Of a stretch of DNA of 64,000 bases, positions 22,898-32,032 are shown piece by piece. The notes beneath the pieces were generated by a model. That model ran no database searches. It was not told the origin of the DNA and saw only the letters and a list, made by a program, of their open reading frames with translations. The position numbers and the translations under genes were made by a program. Source of the DNA: Phanerodontia chrysosporium (Eukaryota; Basidiomycota; Agaricomycetes; Polyporales; Phanerochaetaceae); contig MJGA01000005.1 of NCBI GenBank assembly GCA_001910725.1, positions 1 through 64,000 on the forward strand. Direction: 5' to 3'. Numbering within the stretch: the first letter of the stretch is position 1; the number at the start of each line of letters is the position of its first letter.

Positions 22898-24492
22898 ATG
22901 GCACAGAGGTACGTTGCAGATTCTGCTGGTAGAACACCGAGGGCCTGAGGATTTGCCAGCCAAGCACCCATAAACTTCTTCGGAGGCTCCCCGCTCAACC
23001 GTCTCTCATGGCTCCGCTCTTCTGAACACTTCCTGAACGCTGTCGCACTGAGCCCCGCCACACGTTGGGTGCTCTTCAAGGCCGGCCAGTTGCTCCTCGC
23101 GTCTGACTCAGAGACGAAGAAACGCTCCCTGGCACGTCTCACGACCGCGGATGTCCGTCCCCTTCTTGGCAGCGAGCCCTTCTTTGCCCAAGGCCAGAAC
23201 GACGGAGATGCTGCGGAGAGCGGTGTTGCGGTACTTGAGTCGGCCAGGATACGCGGCCCGGGAATTGTCTTCCTCGGCTTGCACGAGCCCGATAACGCGA
23301 GCCACGCCTTGCCGTCGACGGACTTCAACGCCAAGAAGGATGCAGAGGCTGTGGTACACAAGATCCAAGGGACACCATACTTCTCTCTCGACGTCACCCA
23401 GCTCGCGGAGGAAGCTGTCACCGCCGTTCTGGAAAACGCGGAGGTGACGCGGAGCGGCAAATCGCTGGCCTTCACGGACGCGAGGCAGGCTATGAGCAGC
23501 ATGGACTATTTCGAGGGAGGCGTGGTGGCAGAGGCCCGGGCCATGGTCGATTGGAACGCGAGGAACAAAGTGCGTCCGCCCCTTGTATTCTGCCAGATCT
23601 TGCGATCGACCTGTCATTCTAGTTCTGCGCGTCCTGCGGCCAGCCCGTGTATTCGCTGTGGGCGGGCTGGAAGCTTTCGTGCTCGTCCCTGCTTCCTTGG
23701 GCCAAGAACGACGGCAGGGAGCCATGCGCGACCGCGTGAGTGTCGACGCCTACGCGAAGCGCCGCTGGCACTGAATCGTTGTCGCCCAGGGTTGGCCTGC
23801 ACAACCAGGCGCATCCACGCACTGACGCCGTCGTTATCATGGCGGTTGTCAACGAGGCGAACGACAAGATCCTTCTCGGCCGTAACGTAAGTTCTGATCG
23901 ACATTTGCGGCAGCAGTAATCTCACCGAGACACCAGAAAAAATGGCCCGGCAGGTTTTACTCTGCGCTGGCAGGCTTCATAGAACCCGGCGAGACCTTCG
24001 AGGACGCTGTAAAGCGTGAGTTGTGGGAAGAGGCGGGATTGAGGGTTTGGGGTGTCAAATACCACTCCACGCAGCCATGGGTCAGTTATTGTTATCCGCC
24101 TACACACAAAGTTGACTCAAATTGGAACTCTAGCCGTTCCCCGCAAATCTCATGGTTGGCTTCTTCGCGATCGCAGACGAGAATGCCCCTACCCGCGTTG
24201 ACCTGGACAACGAGCTAGAAGGCGCGTCCTGCCCAGAGATCTGCTTACACCACATATATTGATTAATGACCCGGATATAGATGCCAGGTGGTACACTCGT
24301 GAAGAGATCCTTGCAGTGCTAGGGTCGCCTGAAGGCACAACGCTGCGGGGAAACGATCCGTTCAAGCCCATAGACGCCAGTGCAAACGAGCCTCCGTTCA
24401 GGCTCCCGCCATTGACCGCAATCGCAGGCGTCCTCATCAGCGACTGGGCGCACCGCAGGTTTGTAGTGACTGGTGCAGAGTCCCGTCTGTAG
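22898..24492 (+). CDS. NPY1: NADH pyrophosphatase (Nudix), copy a
   Basis: Seven exons (22898-22908, 22960-23569, 23623-23735, 23790-23886, 23937-24080, 24134-24221, 24281-24492) give 424 residues. The first exon is only 11 nt ('MAQ'). N-terminal NUDIX-like domain ('GGSPLNRLSWLR'), zinc ribbon ('FCASCGQPVYSLWAGWK'), then a full Nudix box 'GFIEPGETFEDAVKRELWEE' plus 'AGL', and the NADH-specific 'SQPWPFP' block. The enzyme cleaves NADH to NMNH and AMP; the family is usually peroxisomal or cytosolic. Its last intron has a GC where the tandem copy has GT (24222-24223), so the 3' end may be mis-spliced. Coding frame is otherwise intact. Confidence 0.88.
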
Positions 24493-25233
24493 ACGTCGCA
24501 CGCGTTTTGCAGGTCCGTACAATAGAGTGAGTAGCGCTATTCTCACCAGTACCACTCAGTCTGAACCTCGATTTGGTTTCTCAGGCACACCACTTTGGAA
24601 TATCTTAGCCATGACCTATGCATTGAGTAGGGCCGAGTATTAACGATTCGAGCACGAGATCTACCTTGCAGTTTCTCGCAGCTGGCCAGGCTCTGTGTAG
24701 GGGTGTATCCTGCTCCCGACTCCGTCCCAATCTGAGTTGCCTGTGAACTCTGAAGCCCTGGAATGCTGACGCGTGGCAACCGCGAAACACGGGCAGGCCG
24801 AAGTTTATTGCTCCCGTGAACAGCTAGGCATTCCCCGCCCCTGAGACTCGGAGGAGTACCGGGGGTACCTTCAGCCTCCTCGATATTCGGGAGAGAACGG
24901 ACTTTACCTCTGATATCTTCGTCTATCCAAGAACGGGGCTATATGTGTGCATCTCCGCCAGTTGCCGTCTCATCAGTCGTACCGCCAACCCTGTCCGAGC
25001 CGGAAGGCAGACAGCGGGCCAGCAGCACAGAGCTCGGGCTGGGTCGGATGCGCGTGGCATCTTACAGGTGCCTCGTGATGTTATGCTGACGAATGTCCCA
25101 ATTTAGTCGATCGCGAGCTCATGTAACCGAGTCGCATGCCGCTGAAACTTGCCGGTAGGCAGCCAGTACATATGCACGCCATGCAGTCTGGCAGATGCAC
25201 AGACCGCTGCCCGACAGACATACAACTGACACC
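24493..25233. other. Intergenic between tandem NADH pyrophosphatases
   Basis: About 740 nt, no coding frame of interest. It should contain the copy a 3' UTR and the copy b promoter. Confidence 0.4.
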
Positions 25234-26922
25234 ATGATGCGTTCGCTGTACAAGGTTCAAGTGCGTTCATACGCGAGCTCTGCGTAAGTCCACCTGTGCG
25301 AACGCAGCGTGCATTTCAGACACTCACGCTCGCCTCGTACGTACAGCAAAGGGCACACCCACTACTTCGCCGGGGCCCCGCTCAACCGGCTCGCCTGGCT
25401 GCGCACCTCGCCCGTCTTCCTCAACACCGTCGTGCGCTCGCCTGAGACACGCTGGGTGCTCTTCAATGATGGCAAGCCGTTGCTCGCGACGCCGCCCGCA
25501 GGAACCGCCGCGCTCGCGACGCTTTCCACGCAGGACGTGCGCCCTCTGCTCGGGCCCGAGCCGTTCTTCTCGCAGGCGCAGCACCCGGGCGACGCCGCGC
25601 CCGCGGACACGAAGGAGCTGCAGGCCGCACGCCTGCATGGCCCGCCCGTCGTGTTCCTCGGCCTGCACGAGCCCGCCGAGGGCGCGCCTGCGCTGCCGTC
25701 CAGCGAGTTCAGCGCACGCGGAGACGCGGAGGCCGTCGTCGCGCGCCTGCGCGGCACGCCGTTCTTCTCCCTCGACGTCACGGACGTCCCGCCTGCGAGC
25801 GTCGACGCGGCGCTCCAGGGCTCGCAGTCCGCGCGAGATGGCGCGAAGCTCGAATTCGTCGACGGCCGGGCGGCGATGAGCCTGATGAGCCAGTTTGATA
25901 GCGGCGTCTTCTCCGTCGCGCGGACGCTCGTGGACTGGACGGCCCGCAACAAGGTCAGCGCCCCTTTGCATTTCTGGTGCTGGTGGTCAAAGACTGAGGT
26001 ATTGCGTAGTTCTGTGCCGGATGTGGCTCGCCGGTCTACACACTCTGGGCGGGTTGGAAGCATGGCTGCACGTCTTTGCTGCCTTGGGCGCCGAAGACAT
26101 CCGAGAAGCCATGCCCAACTTCGTAAGTCGCAATGTGATTATCCTCTTGCCCGTAAGTGTCCGAGTGCTGAATATCTTTGAACACTTTCAGGAAAGCTCT
26201 GAACAATTATATGCATCCCAGAACGGATCCAGTGGTCATCATCTTAACTGTTAGCCCTGATAACAGCAAGGTCCTTCTCGGACGCAATGTAAGCCATCCA
26301 TCGGCTCTGCACAGACCGTATCTGACTTTGCAAAGCGCAACTGGCCGAAGAACTTCTACTCGGCATTGGCTGGGTTCGTGGAGCCTGGAGAGTCGCACGA
26401 GGACACCGTCGAGCGTGAGCTCTGGGAAGAGGCCGGCATCAGGGTACTTGGCATGAAGTACCACTCAACCCAGCCATGGGTAAGCAGAATATATCAAGAG
26501 GTCAGTGCTGAGGGCTAACAGTGTCGAGCCAGCCTTTCCCCGCGAATGTGATGGCGGGCTACTATGCCGTGGCAGACCCCTCGCAGCCTGTGCGCACAGA
26601 TCTCGACAATGAGCTCGAAGGTACAGCTCCCACCATCTGCGGTATTCTTGCGTGCTCATACGTTCGGTTGTCAGATGCACGGTGGTTTACTCGCGAGGAA
26701 GTGCTGTCCGTGCTCAACCATACGGATGGAGCCTCCGCCAAGCAGGCGCCAAAGTGGGACTCGGGTGTCGAAGAGACTGCACCAGCGGAGGAAGCCGTCA
26801 AGACACACAACGAGCCCCTCTTCAAAGGCCCGCCTGCTAACGCTATGGCCGGCGTGCTGATTAACCACTGGGCGCATGGCAAGGTCGACGTTAGTCCGAA
26901 GCAGGAAGGCGATCTGTTGTAG
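25234..26922 (+). CDS. NPY1: NADH pyrophosphatase (Nudix), copy b
   Basis: Seven exons (25234-25283, 25347-25953, 26010-26122, 26192-26288, 26336-26479, 26533-26620, 26675-26922) give 448 residues. Exons 3 to 6 have exactly the same lengths as in copy a (113, 97, 144, 88 nt). Zinc ribbon '[17 protein letters not shown]', Nudix box '[20 protein letters not shown]' plus 'AGI', then 'STQPWPFPAN'. All introns are GT-AG. The first exon encodes '[17 protein letters not shown]', basic and Ser/Arg-rich without acids, which resembles a mitochondrial presequence; copy a lacks it. An insertion near residue 390 ('[15 protein letters not shown]') is also absent from copy a. Confidence 0.92.
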
Positions 26923-27352
26923 AGATTGACCGCAAATAATACAGAAATCTACCCAGCACTACCCGCCCTTTAAGGGCTTGAAATTATAGGATCTATCTAG
27001 TGACCACCGTACCGAATGTCTCGCGGCCGGTTGATATCACTCCATGCCCGTTTACACACCCTCATCTTCGCCGGGCTAGGCTAGCTTGGTAGCCTCGCCT
27101 TCCGCCTCAGAAGGCCTATATTGCAGCCACCTCGAGTTGCTCGTCTGGTGCTGCTGCTGTGGGTTCGATGGTAGGTAGCTTTACAGCTGACATACCTCAG
27201 CCTTCACGGTTAGGAGCATGAGCACGTGACTGACAAGTCTCTATCTGGATGCGAGCTTGCCCATTTGAGTTCTGTCAAGGACCTGCTTCGGTGCGCTGGG
27301 CATCTCACTCTTGTTCCCACCACGAGGACGTCGACCAGCCCCGACAACGACG
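26923..27352. other. Intergenic, copy b / helical protein B
   Basis: 430 nt of mixed composition with no coding frame of interest. Confidence 0.4.
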
Positions 27353-28517
27353 ATGACTGCAGATCTCGCTCTCCCGCCGCCTCCCTACTCTGAGGAGTCG
27401 ACTCCTGCGCAGGACCTGCAGACGTCGTTTGCGCAGCTCACGCGCCAGCATGATGAGATCCGCAGCCTCTTCATGAAGGTGGCGATGGAGTTCGAGGCAT
27501 CGCCCAAGATCGGCGGGCAGCACCAGCTGGCCAAAGAGTGGGACACGCTAGCTAAGGTGGGAGATAAGTGGGCCTCGGCAATGTGTCAGTAGACTGAAGA
27601 TCCGCGATCCCTGTCGCAGAAACACAAGCGGCTGTACCGCGACTCGCAGCAGAATGCGAGTGCGTGCGCAAGTTTCCTCAAGTGTATGGCTTCATTTGGA
27701 TTATGGTGTATTAGCAGAACTGAGTGTCACCGTGTATCAGACTATGCACACGTCCTCATACCCCTTTCGCACGGGCAAGCGATGGCAGAAGAGCAAAGAA
27801 CGATGATTTCCAAATTCAAGGAGGTACGTGCTATCAAGTAGCGCAGCACAGCAAATTATAACACTAGTCGCATTTGGGACAGACAATCCCAGTCAACCAG
27901 GGGCAAGCCAAGCAAATATCTGAGGATTTTGGCGACCTCGCACAGGAAGTCAAACTGTTCCCCGCCAAGGTTGAGCGAGCACTGAAGGAACGCGAGGGAG
28001 GCTTCTTCCAGAGAGCCTACCTTGGTGTTGAATGGCAAGTCCCGTAGCAGGAATGTGATGTTCTCCGCTGAATAACAAGAGTCACTCAGGCTGTTTACTA
28101 CCATTTGGAAGGTACGTCAGGCAACACATCAACGAACCGGGTGCTTAGCTTCGTCGTGCAGGGGCTGCAGAAGCTGTTCAACTCTATCATCGATGCCTTC
28201 AATCGCGCCCTCTCCTGTGTCGAGAAGATGCAATTTTCTTGCGGTGAGCTTGCAATCATCAACAAAACACCTCCTGTGCGCCCTCATTCACAACATGGGT
28301 AGGCCCGTTCGTTAAGCATCTGCAATTCAGCACTGGTACGTCGCTGCCAATGCAACAACGTTAGTGACGTATCTGATGCGCTATCTGTACAGCTCCCCGC
28401 ACACCGAGCATTCCTGAGAAACCCCTGCAGGAAAAAGTTGGGAACATCTCAGGACAGATCGCGGAGAAGCTTACCGGGTTTGAAGACGCGTGGCATTTGA
28501 TGTGCCTTGCGTGCGAT

Positions 28518-28530
28518 GACCTGCAGCGCA
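28518..28530. repeat. Target site duplication, left copy
   Basis: GACCTGCAGCGCA, 13 bp, identical to 29016-29028. The two copies flank the retroposon exactly. Confidence 0.92.
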
Positions 28531-29015
28531 TTGGGTCACCGCCCACCGTCACCCGCTGCGCCAGGTCGCTCGGGAGTGGGCTGCCATCCACGGAGCTGTC
28601 GCCGCCCTACCCCCGTTTCCAGACTGGATGCGCCCCGTCCTACGGGCCGCGGGGGTGTCCGCCCCCGCGCCCGACGCCATTGCTGCCCCTGCCCCCGCGG
28701 AGGCTCCCCTCGAGCCGCGCCGGCCCAGGTGCGACGCGCTGAACCTCGATTCTGACACCGAACCCGACTCTGAGGAGGAGGATTCGCCGCTTGGCGGGGC
28801 TGTTCGCCCCTGACCGCCGCACTCCAGGCTACGGCTCGCGCCAGGCCTTCGCGCGTCCACACCGCGCTCCATGTTCGCCCCGCCCGTCAGGGCCCGCGGA
28901 CCTCTCCCTGCATTCCCGCCTCCATTAGTTTCCGCTCTTTCTACAGTGTACATTACCCGCCGTTGGTAGCACTATAAACCCCAGACCCAAAAAAAAAAAA
29001 AAAAAAAAAAAAAAA
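28531..29015 (+). mobile_element. 5'-truncated LINE-type retroposon with poly(A) tail
   Basis: A 485-bp insert ending in 27 uninterrupted A residues (28989-29015) and flanked by perfect 13-bp target duplications, the signature of target-primed reverse transcription. From its first bases it holds an open frame (28532-28813) for the C-terminal 93 residues of a longer protein, Pro/Ala-rich and ending with an acidic stretch ('LDSDTEPDSEEEDSP'). A 175-bp 3' UTR follows. I take it to be the 3' end of a non-LTR retrotransposon, though no reverse transcriptase domain remains to prove the family. Pure poly(A) and perfect duplications suggest recent insertion. Confidence 0.82.
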
Positions 29016-29028
29016 GACCTGCAGCGCA
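29016..29028. repeat. Target site duplication, right copy
   Basis: GACCTGCAGCGCA directly after the poly(A) tract. The host exon continues from here in its original frame. Confidence 0.92.
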
Positions 29029-29777
29029 ATGTTGAGAGCGCAGACTTCCTCTCCGTGAGTCCTCCTCACGGCTCCCTTCAGTCTCCAGTCTTAAGAGTGC
29101 TTTGCAGTCGATGCCAGGCTCGTTCCATGCGTACATTCAGCCATCCGAGATTCAAGGGGTGTATTATCCTATGGTGCTTTGCATGGAAGCATATGCACGC
29201 GGCAAGCTGCTCTAGGATTACACAAGTATTCCACTGTCTCGCTCGCCCGCACGCCCTCTTTTGTCCTCTCGTCTGTATACAAAGTGGTGTACTATCGCTG
29301 TGCAATGATAAGCGGAACCAAAGACATAACACTTCAATGGGATTCTCAGGATGGCTTCTGCTGCATGAAGTTCGAGACAGCGCTTTCAGCCTGCGTAAAT
29401 TCGCCGATAATGGTCTCCCAGTCGAGCTAGATGGTAACAACGATGTGTCAGCTCTCGTGCAGTGCGAGACATACAGGACGCCAAAGGCACCTCCAGGAGC
29501 AAGGCAGGATCCCATGAGTCTGTGTACCCGAGTACGGGAACAATTGTCTTGCCAAAGCGGCGCAGCTCCAGTAGATATAAGTCCTGAAGCTGGATCCCGT
29601 TAGGACCAAAGGTGAATGTGCCGTCGTGGTCCTCGGTAGTGGTGACCTTCATTAACATCGTGCATCAGTGCATGCAGAGGCCTGCTTTCCGCAAACGAGG
29701 TCACCTGGCGCAGGTACGCGACGGTTGCCTCTGCAATGTACTCTACCACTTTGCGGCGCGGTGTTGGCACTGGTACT

Positions 29778-31087
29778 CACTGCAAGGTTGTGAAGGTGTG
29801 AATTTGCCCGACCCGGCCGCGCAAAAAGCCACAGGTGAACGCGTGAAGAAGCGCAGCGCACCGGTGCCAGTAGCTAGGTGTCCGGGTGAAAGTGGGGAGT
29901 CGAAAATCCCCTCGTAAATGTTACGTTTCGGCAGGTGCTTTCACCGTTCACCTCATAGCGGGGTATTCAGGTGAAAACGCCGATCAGGCTAAATTTACTT
30001 CTATAGTTGTTGAATTCAAGCAGACACAGACGCAGTAAGATATGCAGGCTAGACAACAATGCCATTGATTCACGTCTAGTTACAGTGGGTCATAGATTAC
30101 ATGGCGGTTCCAGAGCTGACCGCTATCTGTTCAAGAAAGGCGCAGTCAATCCTTTGCAGATGTGGAGGAGAAGGAATGTACTCTCGAGTCCCAGGAGAGG
30201 CGGACCAACTCAGGAACAGCAAGTCCTAGCTGCATGATGTCAGTTAGCTCATGTATACTTAATGGTATATATACAACATACGCAGAAATGCAGAATCCCT
30301 TATCTGACCTCCTATTGCTTCCAAACACCACCCGTGCGCCTCCATGCGCCTTGCATCGTTTCCGCAAGACGAATGTGCGTACCATCCATAGGACCACCAA
30401 TTGCAGCCAGGCTGACAGTGCAGCATAGGCTTGCATACCCTAAGCGAGGCTGCCAATGAGGATAGGTGAGCACAACTCTGTACAAGCCGTACATAGACGC
30501 GTTACCTTGTGTTTCGTGCGAGATATTCCCCAGATCGCACGGAAATGGTACAACACTAGGATTAAGCACTTGCCAGGGCTGCCTGAGGTTGACACGTAGA
30601 CATACAGTTGATCCTCGGATGAACGAAGTAAGAGACGCCCCGGACCTCAGAGCACTGTCCGCACAACCAGCCAGCAGATGAGCAAGTGTTCGCCTCCGAG
30701 TCTAGAGTTTCCAGGGTCCAGTGAAGGCGCCAAGAGGGGCTAGCAGAGAGAGCAGGCAAGCAATAATAGCCAGCAATTTACTTGAGGCGAAAGAGGAGGA
30801 CCAAGAGACTGGAGCCAAGACGCAGTGAGGGTCTGAGAACAAGTCTCGCAGGCTGACGCGTACGCGTCGACGTCACGGTAGCGCCGACGCGTAATCTTCC
30901 CCAGACAGCGCCGGGCAGCGGGATTTTGCTCGAAACTGAGTCTATAACAGCTGGATTACTACATTTGGGAGAATTCGTCGAAATTGCACTGTTCCCCGTT
31001 TTCGCCATTTGTAGCCTGGTCTCTGGGCGAATCTGCAAAATTCGCCAGACGGTCGCGCGAAGTTCCGGGGTTCTGAACCTTGCAGTG
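29778..31087. mobile_element. 1.31-kb TIR DNA transposon, PIF/Harbinger-like remnant
   Basis: The ends are perfect 12-bp inverted repeats (CACTGCAAGGTT) that continue imperfectly to about 38 bp, flanked by a 3-bp duplication ACT (29775-29777 and 31088-31090). Inside, the minus strand holds broken frames, one with 'IGGPMDGTHIRLAE', similar to the first-aspartate block of PIF/Harbinger DDE transposases, soon followed by stops. A 3-bp duplication fits PIF/Harbinger; the CACTG ends would also fit a CACTA element. It is too short and broken to move on its own. Confidence 0.62.
30855..30893. promoter_or_regulatory. Cluster of three ACGCGT (MCB) motifs with a CRE-like GACGTCAC
   Basis: ACGCGTACGCGT (30856-30867), GACGTCAC (30869-30876) and ACGCGT (30887-30892) fall within 40 bp. 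ACGCGT is the binding site of the G1/S regulator MBF in yeasts. The cluster lies about 195 bp inside one end of the transposon, upstream of its broken minus-strand frame, so it may be the element's own promoter. Confidence 0.4.
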
Positions 31088-31480
31088 ACTCGACGTTCCC
31101 GGACGCGCTGCGCATTTCTGGTGTGGCGGTACGCCTTGTAGCCCTTGATCTATAGCGATTGGGCACGTAAGCCAGGTGGTCAAAGGGTGTGTGTCTGTGC
31201 TACCCACCACGAACAAGATGCCGACCTTCCCAAAGCCGGCGGGGAAAAGCTCGTCCTCAATGCCGTGGAGGTCCTCGAGCGTCTCCTCGTATGCGTTCTG
31301 CAGGTTCACGCCTTGCACGCCACCGGACCGGAACGTCCAGTAGTTTTGTTCGCGTGGTCGCATTACGGCGTGCCGAGGATGGACATAGCGCGCATTGGGA
31401 AGAATAGTCAGACCGAGGCGGGGAGGGTCGCCGATAGCTGCTGTGTCCATGGTATTAGAAAGAGTGATTTGTGTGTCCAT

Positions 31481-32032
31481 GGCTGTGAACGAGGCTGGGG
31501 TGTCATCGTAACTTCGAGCTCTCGTATACAGGCATATACTGTGAGAGGCAAAAAGCCGAAGGGCAGTGTTGGGACATATTGGGTTACTGATCCTTTTGCT
31601 CCAGGAACGCTGCATTCAATCAGCGCGCACTGTCATTTGTCCGTTACCCACCTCGAGGGGACTCAGAAACATGAGCAGCGCAGCCGGAAAACCTATGTGG
31701 CATACCAAGTTTACCTCTCATGACAGCACCGCCATCGACATGACTGCGTGCGCATGATACAACGAAGCGTGACCGGTATGCGTGCAGTTGAGGCAACAAT
31801 TCGCCAACATTCCGACATTCTGCACGACCCAACTCTTGCTTGCGACTGGGAGGTTGGAATGCCAGCTAGCTGCTGGGCTCACTAGGACAAAGAGCTAGAT
31901 CAACATTTAACTGGGATGTAAAGACACGTGTGGGGTTATGAGACATTTCTACGTTTTAGACACTTGTATGTCCGTTGCGTCAGGCAGTTCGATATCGTGG
32001 GAGTCCTTCGCAAGTCACCTTGATGCCCCTCG
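31481..32032. other. Intergenic
   Basis: About 550 nt between two minus-strand genes, upstream region of the gene starting at 31480. No conserved frame seen. Confidence 0.35.

Larger units (their letters stand above)
27353..29215 (+). pseudogene. Unrecognised helical protein, copy B, broken by a retroposon
   Basis: Paralogue of the gene at 15445. The start 'MTADLALPPPPYS' leads into 'LTRQHDEIRSLFMKV', 'LYRDSQQNASACASFL', 'ISEDFGDLAQEVKLFPAKVE' and 'KLTGFEDAWHLMCLACDD' with matching exon breaks. One intron (28035-28089) uses a GC donor (GCAAGT). In the penultimate exon, after codons for 'DLQR', a retroposon (28531-29015) is inserted. Downstream the original frame resumes at 29029 and reaches the family's C-terminus, ending TAG at 29213-29215. 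If transcribed, the reading frame enters the insert and stops at 28740-28742, losing the last 40 or so native residues. It may still make a shortened protein. Confidence 0.75.
29386..31480 (-). pseudogene. Uncharacterised fungal protein gene split by a DNA transposon
   Basis: The 5' part (31480 down to about 31091) encodes 'MDTQITLSNTMDTAAIG', 'PREQNYWTFRSGGVQGVN', 'GIEDELFPAGFGKVGILFVV' and 'TCPIAIDQGLQGVPPHQKC'. This resembles an uncharacterised protein family of wood-rot fungi (recalled, not searched). The 3' part (29774 down to 29386) encodes 'VVEYIAEATVAYLRQ', a short intron, then 'TFTFGPNGIQLQDLYLLELR'. Between them sits the inverted-repeat element at 29778-31087. The frames on the two sides differ by one, so either the insertion lies in an intron or the gene is also shifted. 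Function unknown. The 3' end beyond 'VPVLGYTDS' may be modelled too long. Confidence 0.6.
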
